Source: an uncultured Nesterenkonia sp. (GTDB lineage Bacteria > Actinomycetota > Actinomycetes > Actinomycetales > Micrococcaceae). From it: DNA of 64,000 nt. Under the pieces are notes generated by a model. The model was not told where the DNA came from and made no database searches. It was given only the letters and a program-made list of their open reading frames with translations. The stretch is from NCBI GenBank assembly GCA_947494195.1, contig CANLUC010000007.1, positions 1-64,000 on the forward strand, given 5' to 3'. This document shows positions 46,016-56,794 of this stretch, piece by piece; the stretch's first letter is position 1, and each line of letters opens with the position of its first letter. A program made the position numbers and the translations under genes.

Positions 46016-46103
46016 GCCCCCCGGCGTTTATCGTAGAGCTTTCGCGTCGTCGTAGTGCTATAGCTCTACGATTCGCTAGAGCTCTACGACAATTTCGTGG
46101 GGG
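46016..46103. repeat. dispersed palindromic element copy R3, overlapping 3' end of helicase gene
   Basis: CGTTTATCGTAGAGCTTTCGCGTCGTCGTAGTGCTATAGCTCTACGATTCGCTAGAGCTCTACGACAATTTCG, near-identical to R2. Confidence 0.9.
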
Positions 46104-48504
46104 CGAGTGCGCCCTGGTCTCCCGGCGCAGGCTGGGCGGTTAGGATCGCGCGCAGCAGGTTCAGCGCCGGCTGCTTCTCCAGCGGGTTGTTCCGGTTCCC
46201 ACACTTCGGGGACTGCACACAGGAGGGGCACCCCGTGGCGCATTCGCAGCCGGAGATGGTCTCTGCGGTGGCGCCGATCCATTCCGCCGCCAGCTCGAAG
46301 CCGCGCTGAGCAAAGCCAGCGCCACCGGGGTGTCCGTCGTAGACGAAGATCGTGGGCAGTTCGGTGTCGCGATGCAGGGCCGTGGACACGCCACCAATGT
46401 CCCAGCGGTCCCCTGAGGTCAGCAGCGGCAGCAGGCCGATCATCGCGTGTTCCGCGGCATGCAGCGCGCCCGGAATCTGCTCCGGAATGACCCCGGCCGC
46501 TGAAAGCGCCGTCTCGGGGGCGGTCATCCACATCGCCTGCGTGCGCAGCGAGGACGGAGGCAGATCCAGCGGCTCATCGGAGAGCACCTCGGAGGAGCCC
46601 AGCGCCTTGCGCTGGAAGCCCACCACGGTGCTGGTGACCTCGACCATGCCGCTGTGCAGCCGGAAGCGCCCCCAGTCGACCGCCTCCTGGACCTCCAGCA
46701 CGTCGATCGAGGTGGTCTCCCGCGCCTGGGTGTAATACGGCGGGGTCGCCGGAAAGACGAGCACCGCGTGGTTCTGCTGGTCCAGCTCCTCCACCACGTA
46801 GCTGCGTCCCTGATGCACGTAGACCGCCCCGGGGTGGGCCTGCGGCTGCGCCTGTGCCGAGCCCATGTCGCCGATCACGGTGCCGTCCTCGGTGTTGACG
46901 ATCGTGAAGGGACCGCCGCCGTCGGAGCGCAGCTTGACCCAGGAAGCGGCTGAGACGTCGTCGTGGGCGAAGAACCAGCCGCGCGGACGCCGACGCAGAT
47001 GCCCCTGTTCGGTGAGCGAGTCGATGAGCCACCGGCCAGGGTCGAAGAGCTCGAGATCGTCCCGTATCAGCGGCAGCTCCTGGGCGGCCGCGAGGATATG
47101 CGGCGCCGCCACATGCGGGTTCGATGGATCCGTGACTGCATCCTCCACCGCTGTGTCGAAGATGGCCTCGGGATGATCCAGCAGATAGGAGTCCAGCGGA
47201 TCATCTCCGGCGATGAAGAATGCCGCGCCGCGTTGACCGGAGCGTCCGGCTCGGCCGAGCTGCTGGAAGAAGGATGCCCGGGTCCCAGGCCAGCCCGCGA
47301 TGATCACGGCGTCCAGTCCGGAGATGTCGATCCCCAGCTCGAGAGCGGGAGTCGACGCGACCCCTAGCAGCCGCCCCTCACGCAGCGCGTCCTCGAGCTC
47401 CCGCCGCTCCTCCTTCAGGTAGCCGGAGCGGTAGGCAGCCACGCGTCCGCGCAGGTCGACGTCGACCTCGGCGAGTGAGTCAGCGGCGATCTGAGCGATC
47501 GTCTCGGCTCCGCGGCGGGACTTGATGAAGGCCAGCGTGCGGTGGCCCGCGACGACGAGATCGGTGAGGATATCGGCGGCCTCCACCGTGAGGCTGCGCT
47601 TGAGCGGCGCCGCGTTGTCTCCCTTGAGCTCAGAGGTCGTGGCCTCCCACAGGTAGACGTCCACCGCTCCGTGTGGAGAGGCATCTTCGGTGACCGCCTC
47701 CACGGTCTCCTGAGCGTGGCCGATGAGGCGGGAGAACGACGCCGCGGGGTCACCGCTGGTGGCCGAGGCTCCGGTGAAGATCGGTTCGGCCCCGTAGTGG
47801 GCGCAGATGCGCCGGAGTCGTCGAAGCAGCAGTGCGATATGCGAACCGAAGATCCCGCGGCAGGTGTGCGCCTCGTCGATGATCACGTAGCGCAGCCGGG
47901 CGAAGAACCTGGCCCAGGCGCGGTGATTCGGCAGGATGCCCACATTGAGCATGTCCGGATTCGTCAGCACCACATTGGCGTGCTGACGCACCCATCGGCG
48001 CTGTTCGGCATCGGTGTCGCCGTCGTAGGCTGCGGGGCGGATGCCTGACTCAGGTCCCTGCGCTCCGGTCGCCTCGGCGAGCTGACTCAGGGCATCGAGC
48101 TGGTCGGCAGCGAGAGCCTTGGTGGGGGAGAGGTAGAGCATCGTCGCACCGAGGCCCGCGGCGGCGGCAGAACCACGGGACTCCCCGACGGGTCCGCCGC
48201 AGATCTCGGAGAGTCCGGGCAGCTGCGTGCCGAGGGACTTTCCGGAGGCTGTGCCGGTGGCGAGAATGGTGTGGCGCCCCGCGTGCAGCGCTTCGGCGGC
48301 CTGCACCTGGTGGGTGTAGAGCCCGGTGACTCCGAGCTGCCGGTAGCCCGCACGCAGGCTGCTGGGCACCCACTCCGGCCAGGGCGCCGTCTGCGCCGCT
48401 CGGGCGGGCAATGTGCGCACATGCCGGAGCGGACCGGAATCCTCGACCTCCGAGGGCAGTCCGGCTCGGCGCAGCAGCTCATAGGGTTCCTGATCGGGCA
48501 TCAC
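46084..48504 (-). CDS. DEAD/DEAH-box helicase with DUF1998-type C-terminus
   Basis: ATGTASGKSLGTQLP, VIIDEAHTC, TRASFFQQLGRAGRSG, C-rich ECATGCPSCVQSPKCG. Confidence 0.94.
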   Translation of the reverse strand: MMPDQEPYELLRRAGLPSEVEDSGPLRHVRTLPARAAQTAPWPEWVPSSLRAGYRQLGVTGLYTHQVQAAEALHAGRHTILATGTASGKSLGTQLPGLSEICGGPVGESRGSAAAAGLGATMLYLSPTKALAADQLDALSQLAEATGAQGPESGIRPAAYDGDTDAEQRRWVRQHANVVLTNPDMLNVGILPNHRAWARFFARLRYVIIDEAHTCRGIFGSHIALLLRRLRRICAHYGAEPIFTGASATSGDPAASFSRLIGHAQETVEAVTEDASPHGAVDVYLWEATTSELKGDNAAPLKRSLTVEAADILTDLVVAGHRTLAFIKSRRGAETIAQIAADSLAEVDVDLRGRVAAYRSGYLKEERRELEDALREGRLLGVASTPALELGIDISGLDAVIIAGWPGTRASFFQQLGRAGRSGQRGAAFFIAGDDPLDSYLLDHPEAIFDTAVEDAVTDPSNPHVAAPHILAAAQELPLIRDDLELFDPGRWLIDSLTEQGHLRRRPRGWFFAHDDVSAASWVKLRSDGGGPFTIVNTEDGTVIGDMGSAQAQPQAHPGAVYVHQGRSYVVEELDQQNHAVLVFPATPPYYTQARETTSIDVLEVQEAVDWGRFRLHSGMVEVTSTVVGFQRKALGSSEVLSDEPLDLPPSSLRTQAMWMTAPETALSAAGVIPEQIPGALHAAEHAMIGLLPLLTSGDRWDIGGVSTALHRDTELPTIFVYDGHPGGAGFAQRGFELAAEWIGATAETISGCECATGCPSCVQSPKCGNRNNPLEKQPALNLLRAILTAQPAPGDQGALAPTKLS

Positions 48505-48552
48505 CCTCAGGCTACGTCAGCCGCGCACCCATCCTATGCCGCTGCCCGCTGC

Positions 48553-49254
48553 TCAGCCCTTCAGGTCGTCGAACTGCGAGTGGCTCGGACGGATCCGTCC
48601 GCCCGAGGTGGCGCCGTAGACATGCACGTCGCCGAGCAGGGTCCAGCCGAGGTACTCGTAGAGCTCCTGACCGTCGGCGGTGGCCACCAGGAGGCCCTCC
48701 TCCACGTCGTGCTCGTGGGCGATGGCGATCAGCGCCCGGGTCACGAAGGTGCCCAGGCCCCGGCGGCGGTAATCGTCGTTGGTGTAGATGCGGTCGAGGA
48801 TCGCGTAGTGATCGACGGTGGCGACCCGTCCGCGGGCGGCCACCTTCTCCCCGTCGCGCACGGTGAAAAGGGTCCACCCGTCGTGGTCGTCCCGGCTGGT
48901 GGTGAAGTCTTCCGGAGTGATCGGGTCCTCGACGTCCTGGGTCTCCATGTCCACGACCATCAGCTTCTCTTCATCGCTGATCAGCTGCAGCCCTTCCACA
49001 GGGTTCTGGCTCAGCGAGGGGGCTCCGGGCTCAGCGATCACGGTGAGCATCCGCGCTGAGTCCTTCGCGACGGCGGAGGCGATCTTGCGCAGATCGGTGT
49101 CCTCGGGGGCGTACAACACGTACTCCCATTCGTCGGAATCTCCGGAACGCAGGGCGGAATGGACGTTGCCCTCATGCTGCACGTCGTAGTCGTGCGTCCT
49201 TGCCCACCCGGTCACCCAGTGGCGGACAAGTGCGTCGCTAAGCTCAGAAGTCAT
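48553..49254 (-). CDS. GNAT family N-acetyltransferase
   Basis: YRRRGLGTFVTRALIAIA. Confidence 0.82.
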   Translation of the reverse strand: MTSELSDALVRHWVTGWARTHDYDVQHEGNVHSALRSGDSDEWEYVLYAPEDTDLRKIASAVAKDSARMLTVIAEPGAPSLSQNPVEGLQLISDEEKLMVVDMETQDVEDPITPEDFTTSRDDHDGWTLFTVRDGEKVAARGRVATVDHYAILDRIYTNDDYRRRGLGTFVTRALIAIAHEHDVEEGLLVATADGQELYEYLGWTLLGDVHVYGATSGGRIRPSHSQFDDLKG

Positions 49255-49342
49255 AGTCCGACCATACAAACAAAATGCGCTCCACCGTGAGGGGCAGGGA
49301 CAACGAGTTCATAAAGATGTTGTTCAGAACTACCCTTGAGGA

Positions 49343-50293
49343 GTGAGCATGTCCCGAATAGTCCTGTATTACGCCTTCACTCCGCTGGCCGATCCGGAAG
49401 CGGTGAAACTGTGGCAGCACACCCTCTGCCGTGAGCTGGGTCTGAAGGGTCGCATCCTCATCTCCCCGCAGGGCATAAACGGTACGGTCGGCGGCGAGAT
49501 CAAGGCCGTCAAGCAGTACGTGAAGCAGACCCGTGCCTACGCGCCCTTCAAAAATATGGCCTTCAAATGGTCCGAGGGCGGAGCGGAGGATTTCCCGCGA
49601 CTCTCCGTGAAGGTCCGTCCCGAGCTGGTCGCCTTCGGAGTCCCCGATGAGATCGAGGTCGATTCCGACGGCGTCGTCGGCGGCGGAGTCCATCTCAAGC
49701 CGGAGCAGGTCCACGAACTCGTGGAGCAGAAGCGCGCCCAGGGCGTAGAGGTCTCCTTCTTCGACGGACGCAACGCCATGGAGGCTCAGATCGGCAGGTT
49801 CAAGAACGCCGTCGTGCCGGAGACCGAGACCACCAGGGACTTCATCGCCGAGCTCGACTCCGGAAAATACGACCACCTCAAGGATCAGCCCGTGGTCACC
49901 TACTGCACCGGAGGCATCCGCTGCGAGGTGCTCTCCTCGCTGATGCGCCGCCGCGGCTTCGAGGAGGTCTATCAGATCGACGGCGGGATCGTCCGCTACG
50001 GGGAGACCTTCGGCGACGAGGGCCTCTGGGAGGGAGAGCTCTACGTCTTCGACTCCCGGATGAACACGCGCTTCTCCCCCGACTCCAAGACCATCGGCGA
50101 ATGCACGCACTGCGGCAGCCCCACCAGCACCTTCTATAACTGCATGGACCGAGGCTGCTCCACCTTGCAGCTCTACTGCGATCAGTGCCGCCACATCCCT
50201 GAGACCACCCGCTGCCGCACCTGCGAAGTCCGGCTGCAACAAGACCCTTCCCATCCGAACACCGGGCTGCTGGAAAAGGTGCGCCGCCCATGA
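49343..50293 (+). CDS. trhO: tRNA uridine(34) hydroxylase / rhodanese-like (TrhO/YceA)
   Basis: [19 protein letters not shown]-terminal cysteine pairs. Confidence 0.9.
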   Translation: MSMSRIVLYYAFTPLADPEAVKLWQHTLCRELGLKGRILISPQGINGTVGGEIKAVKQYVKQTRAYAPFKNMAFKWSEGGAEDFPRLSVKVRPELVAFGVPDEIEVDSDGVVGGGVHLKPEQVHELVEQKRAQGVEVSFFDGRNAMEAQIGRFKNAVVPETETTRDFIAELDSGKYDHLKDQPVVTYCTGGIRCEVLSSLMRRRGFEEVYQIDGGIVRYGETFGDEGLWEGELYVFDSRMNTRFSPDSKTIGECTHCGSPTSTFYNCMDRGCSTLQLYCDQCRHIPETTRCRTCEVRLQQDPSHPNTGLLEKVRRP

Positions 50294-51954
50294 GCGCCCC
50301 AGCGCCAGCACCCGGAGCGACCGCGGCGCCGCCTGCCCCGCGCGCAGACACGACGCTCGTGGCAGGCCTGCGCGCTGACCTGAGCGCGGCCCGCTTCAGC
50401 CACGATCACCTCGCCGAGCTGCTCGGCGAGGACGTCCTCTCCGCGCTGGACCGCGATCAGTTCGTCCCGGGTCAGCTGCGCGTGCAGGAGCTGCTTGACG
50501 CCGCCGCTGCGGACTCACGGCCGGCACATCCCGCCGCGGTGCTCTCCGGGCTGTGGCTTCTGGGCATGGACATCACCGTCGCCCAGGTCCAGCAGGCCCT
50601 GCCGCGCATCGGCATCCAGGGGCTGCTCGCCCTCGAGCTGGTTCAGGCCCAGGCGCACGACGACGGCGAGCTGTGCCGCCCCAGCGTGGATCTGCGGCCC
50701 TACCAGGCGGAGCAGCAGGACGGGGTGGCCGACCTCTGGGTCGCCAGTGACCTCTCCTCGCACCAGCTGCAGGGGGCGCTCCCGGCGGACCATGTGCTGG
50801 GCATCGGCCGGGCGAGCCTGACCCTGGCCGCCTCGATCCACCGACGCCCGGTGAGCACCGCGCTGGAGATCGGCACGGGCTGCGGCATCCAGCTGATGCA
50901 CCTGCTGGACCACGCCGAACACGTGGTCGCCACCGACCTGAGCGCCCGCGCGCTGGACTTCACCGCGTTCAACCTGCTGCTCAACGCGCCCGAGCTTCGC
51001 CTCGATCCGGAGAACCTCGGCGCCCGGGTTCAGCTGCTCCAGGGCAGCCTCTTCGCCCCGGTGGCTGAGCGCACCTTTGACCTGATCGTCTCGAATCCTC
51101 CCTTTGTGATCACCCCACGCCCCGCCGATGAAGATCCCGCGTCCCGGTACACCTACCGGGACGGAGGCCGTCGCGGGGACCTGCTCATGGAGGAGCTGAT
51201 CAGCCAGCTGCCGCGCTTCCTCAGCGACGGCGGAACGGCCCAGCTGCTGGGGAACTGGGAGATCCCGGAAGGCGCCGACTGGGACACGCGTCCCCGGCTG
51301 TGGTGTGAGCAGCTTGAGGGTGAGGCCCCCGTGGATGCCTGGTTCATCCAGCGGGATCAGCAGGACGCCGACGAATATGCCGAGACCTGGCTCCGGGACG
51401 CCTCCACCGAACGTGACATCGCGCAGTACCGTCTCCGTTATGCCGCGTATCTGCAGGACTTCGAGTCCCGAGGTGTCGAGGCCGTGGGATTCGGCATGAT
51501 CTGGATGCGTCGGCGATCCGCTGCCGACGCCGCAATGATGAGTCCCTGGCGCAGATTCGAGGAGATCAGTGGTCCCGTGGACCAGCCGCTGGGGCCGGTG
51601 ATCGGCGGGACGGTTGCCCGGGCCGAGGCGGTGGCGCGAGACGGTGCAGCCGTGCTCGACTCGGCGCTCGTCGTCGCCGGTGATGTCACCGAGGAGCGCC
51701 ATCAGCGTTTTGGCGCCGTTCACCCTGAGGTGATCGTCGCACGTCAGGGCGCCGGCCTGCGGCGGAGCCGCCCGGTCTCCAGTGCGGCGGCAGGTCTGCT
51801 GGGCGCCGCCGACGGCGAGTTCGCCGCAGGTCAGCTGGCCACGGCGGTGGCCTCGCTCATGGATGATCAGCCCGCAGACGGCGCTGATCTCGAGCAGGCT
51901 CTGCGCACCGAGGCGCTGGAGCTCTATGTGGAGGGGTACCTCACGCGGTCTTGA
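50290..51954 (+). CDS. class I SAM-dependent methyltransferase
   Basis: [14 protein letters not shown] and [11 protein letters not shown] motifs. Confidence 0.88.
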   Translation: MSAPAPAPGATAAPPAPRADTTLVAGLRADLSAARFSHDHLAELLGEDVLSALDRDQFVPGQLRVQELLDAAAADSRPAHPAAVLSGLWLLGMDITVAQVQQALPRIGIQGLLALELVQAQAHDDGELCRPSVDLRPYQAEQQDGVADLWVASDLSSHQLQGALPADHVLGIGRASLTLAASIHRRPVSTALEIGTGCGIQLMHLLDHAEHVVATDLSARALDFTAFNLLLNAPELRLDPENLGARVQLLQGSLFAPVAERTFDLIVSNPPFVITPRPADEDPASRYTYRDGGRRGDLLMEELISQLPRFLSDGGTAQLLGNWEIPEGADWDTRPRLWCEQLEGEAPVDAWFIQRDQQDADEYAETWLRDASTERDIAQYRLRYAAYLQDFESRGVEAVGFGMIWMRRRSAADAAMMSPWRRFEEISGPVDQPLGPVIGGTVARAEAVARDGAAVLDSALVVAGDVTEERHQRFGAVHPEVIVARQGAGLRRSRPVSSAAAGLLGAADGEFAAGQLATAVASLMDDQPADGADLEQALRTEALELYVEGYLTRS

Positions 51955-52060
51955 TTCCCGCGGCGTCGGCGTGTTGTGCTCGCTGATATATTGAGCACTC
52001 GACGGCCAGCCCGCTGCTCATGCCCCGAGACTGCACCGCAAGAATTCCTCAAGGAGATCA

Positions 52061-54886
52061 GTGCCCGAAGGCAAGAAACTCGTCATCGTCGAGTCCCCGG
52101 CGAAGTCTAAATCCATCGCCAAGTATCTTGGTGATGATTTCATCGTGGACGCCTCCGCCGGGCATATCCGTGACCTGCCACAGCCCTCGGAGCTGCCCAC
52201 CGATATGAAGAAGGGCCCCTTCGGGCGCTTCGCGGTGAACCCCGACGGCGGCTTCGAGCCGTACTACGTCATCTCGGACTCCAAGAAGAAGAAGGTCACC
52301 GAGCTCAAGCGCGCACTGAAGGAAGCCTCCGAGCTCTACCTCGCGACGGACGCCGACCGCGAGGGCGAAGCCATCGCCTGGCACCTGCTGCAGGTGCTCA
52401 AGCCCAAGGTCCCCGTCTACCGCATGACCTTCACGGAGATCACCAAGGAAGGCATCACCCGCGCCCTGGACAACGTGCGGCAGATCGACGAGGACCTCGT
52501 CGACGCGCAGGAGACGCGACGGATCCTGGATCGTCTCTACGGCTACGAGATATCCCCGGTGCTCTGGCGCAAGGTCAGCAGGGGTCTCTCGGCCGGTCGT
52601 GTGCAGTCGGTGGCCACCCGTCTGGTGGTGGAGCGCGAGCGTGAGCGGATGGCCTTCGTGCCTGCTGGCTACTGGGACCTCTCCGGGAGCTTCACTACTT
52701 CAGCTTCAGAAGAGTTCACCGCCAAGCTCAATGCGGTCGACGGCGCCCGTGTGGCCACCGGCTCTGACTTCAACGATCGCGGTGAGCTCAAGTCTTCGCG
52801 CTCGAAGACTGAGGTCAGCGTGCTGGACCAGCAGGCGGCAGAGACCCTCGCCGCCGGTCTGACGGATGCTCAGTTCACCGTGGACTCGGTGGAGGACAAG
52901 CCGTACTCCCGGAAGCCACAGACTCCCTTCATCACCTCGACTCTGCAGCAGGAGGCCTCCCGCCGTCTGCGGTTCTCCTCCCGGGCGACGATGCAGGTCG
53001 CTCAGCGGCTGTATGAGAACGGCTACATCACCTATATGCGTACCGATTCGGTGACGCTCTCGAATGAAGCCATCACGGCTGCTCGTCGGCAGATCACCGA
53101 GCTCTACGGGGCCGATCATGCGCCCTCGAGCCCGCGCTACTACTCGAAGAAGAACGAGACCGCGCAGGAGGCTCACGAGGCCATCCGCCCTTCCGGAGAC
53201 CATTTCCGCACTCCCGGCCAGGTGGCCAGCGAGCTGTCCAAGGACGAATTCAAGCTCTACGAGCTGATCTGGAAGCGCACGGTCGCCTCGCAGATGTCCG
53301 ACGCGAAGGGCTTCACCGCTTCGGTCCGGCTCAGCGCCCAGGTCTCCGGCGGTTCCATGGCCGGGACCACCGCCACCTTCGGCGCCTCCGGCACCGTCAT
53401 CACCTTCCCCGGGTTCCTCGCCGCCTATGAAGAGGTCCGCGAGAGCACCGGTGAGGACGAGGACGCCAAGTCGGCGAAGGCCGATAAGCGGCTCCCCAAG
53501 CTCGAGACCGGGGAGCGGCTGACCGGCCGCGAGGTCAACGCCAAAGGACATGAGACCACTCCGCCCGCCCGCTACACCGAAGCGACGATCGTGGCCGAGC
53601 TGGAGAAGCGCGAGATCGGGCGCCCCTCCACCTACGCTCCGACGATCTCCACGATCATGGACCGCGGCTATGTCACCAAGCGCGGCTCGGCGCTGATCCC
53701 CTCCTGGACCGCGTTCAGCGTGATCCGGCTTCTTGAGGAGCACTTCGGGAAGTACGTGGACTATGACTTCACGGCCCGGATGGAGGAGGACCTCGACCAG
53801 ATCGCGCGCGGCGAGATCGAGCGTGAAGCGTGGCTGCAGGGCTTCTACTTCGGTGCTGAGGACGGCGTGGACGGGCTCAAGCATGTGGTGGAGAACCTCG
53901 GAGAGATCGACGCCCGAGCCATCAACTCCATCGAGATCGCCCCTGGCGTGAACCTCAGGGTGGGTCGCTACGGGCCCTACCTGGAGCGTCCCAATCCCGA
54001 TGGTGTGGTCACTGCGGAGGGTGAGCTGGAGCCACAGCGGGCCAACCTTCCCCAGGACCTCGCCCCCGATGAGCTCACCGTGGAGAAGGCCGAGGAGCTC
54101 TTCGAGCAGGCCCAGTATTCCGGGCGGGTGCTCGGCCTGGATCCAGAGACCGGCCGCGAGGTCGTGGCCAAGGATGGTCGCTACGGGCCCTATGTCACGG
54201 AGGTCATCGAGGAGATGACAGAGGCGCAGCTTGAGGCGTATATGGAGTCGCTGCCCACCGAGTACTACAAGAACGGCAAGCCCAAGCCGAAGAAGAAGCC
54301 GGCCAAGGAGAAGCCCAGAACCGGGTCGCTGCTCAGCGACATGACCCTTGAGACGGTGGACCTCGAGCAGGCCCTTCGGCTGCTCTCGCTGCCCCGCGTG
54401 GTGGGCACCGACGAGGACGGCGAGGAGATCACCGCGCAGAACGGCCGGTTCGGGCCGTATCTGAAGAAGGGTTCGGACTCGCGCTCGCTCGAGACCGAGG
54501 AGCAGATGTTCACCATCACGCTGGAGGAGGCGAAGGCGATCTACGCCCAGCCCAAGCAGCGCGGTCGGCGTGCAGCGGTGCCGCCGCTGGCGGAGTTCGG
54601 CGCTGATCCAACCTCGGAGAAGCAGGTGGTGGTCAAGGACGGACGGTTCGGTCCCTACGTCACCGACGGCGAGACCAATGTGACGGTCCCGCGCAGCGTC
54701 TCTCTGGAGACGTTGACCAAGGAGCATGCCTATTCGCTGCTCGCGGAGAAGCGTGCCGCGGGCCCGAAGAAGCCCGGAGCCTCGAAGCCCGCGGCCAAGC
54801 GGTCCACCGCGAAGTCTCCGGCGAAGAAGAGCAGCGCTGCCAAGAAGTCTCCAGCCAAAAAGACGACGGCGAAGACCGGATCCTAA
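52061..54886 (+). CDS. topA: DNA topoisomerase I
   Basis: KLVIVESPAKSKSIAKYLG, YITYMRTDSVTLS, Lys/Ala-rich C-tail. Confidence 0.97.
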   Translation: MPEGKKLVIVESPAKSKSIAKYLGDDFIVDASAGHIRDLPQPSELPTDMKKGPFGRFAVNPDGGFEPYYVISDSKKKKVTELKRALKEASELYLATDADREGEAIAWHLLQVLKPKVPVYRMTFTEITKEGITRALDNVRQIDEDLVDAQETRRILDRLYGYEISPVLWRKVSRGLSAGRVQSVATRLVVERERERMAFVPAGYWDLSGSFTTSASEEFTAKLNAVDGARVATGSDFNDRGELKSSRSKTEVSVLDQQAAETLAAGLTDAQFTVDSVEDKPYSRKPQTPFITSTLQQEASRRLRFSSRATMQVAQRLYENGYITYMRTDSVTLSNEAITAARRQITELYGADHAPSSPRYYSKKNETAQEAHEAIRPSGDHFRTPGQVASELSKDEFKLYELIWKRTVASQMSDAKGFTASVRLSAQVSGGSMAGTTATFGASGTVITFPGFLAAYEEVRESTGEDEDAKSAKADKRLPKLETGERLTGREVNAKGHETTPPARYTEATIVAELEKREIGRPSTYAPTISTIMDRGYVTKRGSALIPSWTAFSVIRLLEEHFGKYVDYDFTARMEEDLDQIARGEIEREAWLQGFYFGAEDGVDGLKHVVENLGEIDARAINSIEIAPGVNLRVGRYGPYLERPNPDGVVTAEGELEPQRANLPQDLAPDELTVEKAEELFEQAQYSGRVLGLDPETGREVVAKDGRYGPYVTEVIEEMTEAQLEAYMESLPTEYYKNGKPKPKKKPAKEKPRTGSLLSDMTLETVDLEQALRLLSLPRVVGTDEDGEEITAQNGRFGPYLKKGSDSRSLETEEQMFTITLEEAKAIYAQPKQRGRRAAVPPLAEFGADPTSEKQVVVKDGRFGPYVTDGETNVTVPRSVSLETLTKEHAYSLLAEKRAAGPKKPGASKPAAKRSTAKSPAKKSSAAKKSPAKKTTAKTGS

Positions 54887-54901
54887 CCAAGGAGTCACCT
54901 G

Positions 54902-55963
54902 ATGCGTCTGGGCGTGCTGGATATCGGTTCCAATACCGTGCACCTGCTCCTGGTGGATGCCCACCTGGGAGCGAAGCCTGAGGCTTTCGCCTCCCATAAG
55001 CGACCGCTCTCTCTGGTCAAGCACCTGGACGAAGAAGGGGCGATCACCGATCAGGGCCAGGAGGAGCTGATCGGCTTCATCGCCGAGGCTGCTCGGTTCG
55101 CCGCGCGACACCGAGCAGAGGATCTGCTCTCCTTCTGCACCTCGGCGCTGCGCGAGGCGGCCAACGGAGAGGCGGTCCTGCAGCGCGTGGTGAGCGAGAC
55201 AGGCGTCGAGCTGACCGAGCTCAGCGGTGCCCAGGAATCTGCCATGACCTTCTTCGCCGCGCGACGCTGGCGCGGCTGGAGCGCCGGAGACATCCTCAAC
55301 TTCGACATCGGCGGCGGATCCTTCGAGATCGCCTACGGGCGTGATGAGCTGCCCTCCACTGCGGTCTCGGTGCCCCTCGGTGCTGGTCGGCTCACCCGTG
55401 ACTGGCTCGGTGAAGACCCGCCCAGCAAGGATCAGACCAAGGCGCTGAAGAGCTACATCCGCGAAGAGCTCGAGGCGGCCCGCCGGGAGTTCCCCGTGCT
55501 CAGCGAGCACACCGAGGTGCTCGCCACCTCGAAGACCTTCCGCTCACTGGCCCGAATGACCGGTGCCGCACCCTCGGCGGCCGGGCCCTACGTGCCACGG
55601 TCGCTCACCCATTCAGAGCTGAAGCCGCTGTCCAAGCGGCTGGGCTCCATGACGGCCGAGGAGCGTGCAGAGCTTCCCGGCGTCTCCACGCTGCGCGCCC
55701 GGCAGGTCTTCGCGGGATCCCTCGTCGCCGAGCAGGCGATGAAGGTCTTCGGCATCGAGGAGCTGCAGATCTGCCCCTGGGCGCTGCGTGAAGGCCTGAT
55801 CCTGCGCCGGCTGGACTCTCTGGTCCGCGAGGGCGCCGTGCAGGTCCCCGCCGCACCCGGAGTCGGGCATGTGAATCTCGGCCGAGAGCTGCGCAAACCC
55901 TCGCGCGGCGACGTTCCCGGTGGCCGCCCGACGGCGGCCGCGGCGGTGGAACATGCCCACTGA
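54902..55963 (+). CDS. Ppx/GppA phosphatase family protein
   Basis: VLDIGSNTVHLLLVDA, FDIGGGSFEIA. Confidence 0.92.
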   Translation: MRLGVLDIGSNTVHLLLVDAHLGAKPEAFASHKRPLSLVKHLDEEGAITDQGQEELIGFIAEAARFAARHRAEDLLSFCTSALREAANGEAVLQRVVSETGVELTELSGAQESAMTFFAARRWRGWSAGDILNFDIGGGSFEIAYGRDELPSTAVSVPLGAGRLTRDWLGEDPPSKDQTKALKSYIREELEAARREFPVLSEHTEVLATSKTFRSLARMTGAAPSAAGPYVPRSLTHSELKPLSKRLGSMTAEERAELPGVSTLRARQVFAGSLVAEQAMKVFGIEELQICPWALREGLILRRLDSLVREGAVQVPAAPGVGHVNLGRELRKPSRGDVPGGRPTAAAAVEHAH

Positions 55964-56792
55964 GGACGTCCAGCCGCACCCGGCGCACGAGCTGCCACGC
56001 ATCCCGGTGGCGCTGTCCACCTCCTCGGTCTACCCGCTGGGGGTCGCCGAGGGCTTCTCCATCGCCGAGGACCTCGGCTATGACGGAGTCGAGGTCATGG
56101 TCACCCACCGCAGCGAATCCCAGCAGGTTTCCACGCTCAACGAGCTGTCCTGGCGCTTCGGCCTGCAGGTGATGGCCATCCATGCACCCACGCTGCTGCT
56201 CACCCAGCAGGTCTGGGGCTCCGCCTGGGACAAGCTCAAGCGCAGCGCCGCGCTGGCCCAGGAGGTCGGCTGCGGCGTCGTCGTCGCCCACCCGCCGTTC
56301 CGCTGGCAGGTCGGCTATGCGGAGGGCTTCGCCGAGGGGATCGCCGAGCTGGAGGCAGAGACCGGGGTGGTCTTCGCCGTGGAGAACATGTACCCCTGGC
56401 GCGCCGGCGGACGCGAAGCCACGATGTACCTGCCGCACTGGGACCCGGTGGATCAGCCATATCCGCACGTGACCTGGGACTTCTCGCATGCGGCCACCGC
56501 CGAGGCGGACTCCTACGAGGCGGTGTCCGCGCTCGGTCAGCGGCTGCGCCATGTGCACCTGACCGACGGCTGGTCCAACGGCTTCAAGGATGATCACCTC
56601 ATCCCCGGGCAGGGTGAACAGCGTGTGGCTGAAGCGATGCAGCTTCTGGCGAAGCCCGACTTCGCCGGAACCGGATTCACCGGTGTGGTCGCTGTTGAAG
56701 TCGCCACCCGCACCGCCCGCAATGTGGGAGATCGGGAGCGCTGGCTGGCCGAGTCCCTGGCCTTCGCCCGCAAGCACCTCGGACAGGAGTGA
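55953..56792 (+). CDS. sugar phosphate isomerase/epimerase (AP endonuclease 2 fold)
   Basis: ATG at 55953; TIM-barrel pattern VFAVENMYPW, VTWDFSHA, VHLTDG. Confidence 0.88.
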   Translation: MPTEDVQPHPAHELPRIPVALSTSSVYPLGVAEGFSIAEDLGYDGVEVMVTHRSESQQVSTLNELSWRFGLQVMAIHAPTLLLTQQVWGSAWDKLKRSAALAQEVGCGVVVAHPPFRWQVGYAEGFAEGIAELEAETGVVFAVENMYPWRAGGREATMYLPHWDPVDQPYPHVTWDFSHAATAEADSYEAVSALGQRLRHVHLTDGWSNGFKDDHLIPGQGEQRVAEAMQLLAKPDFAGTGFTGVVAVEVATRTARNVGDRERWLAESLAFARKHLGQE

Positions 56793-56794
56793 GC

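Noticed and set aside
51976-51998. GTGCTC...GAGCAC hairpin with TATATT upstream of topA
   Set aside because: Only 6-bp arms; could be chance or a promoter feature, not enough support.
54760-54886. Lys/Ala/Pro repeats at the TopA C-terminus
   Set aside because: Typical basic tail of actinobacterial TopA.
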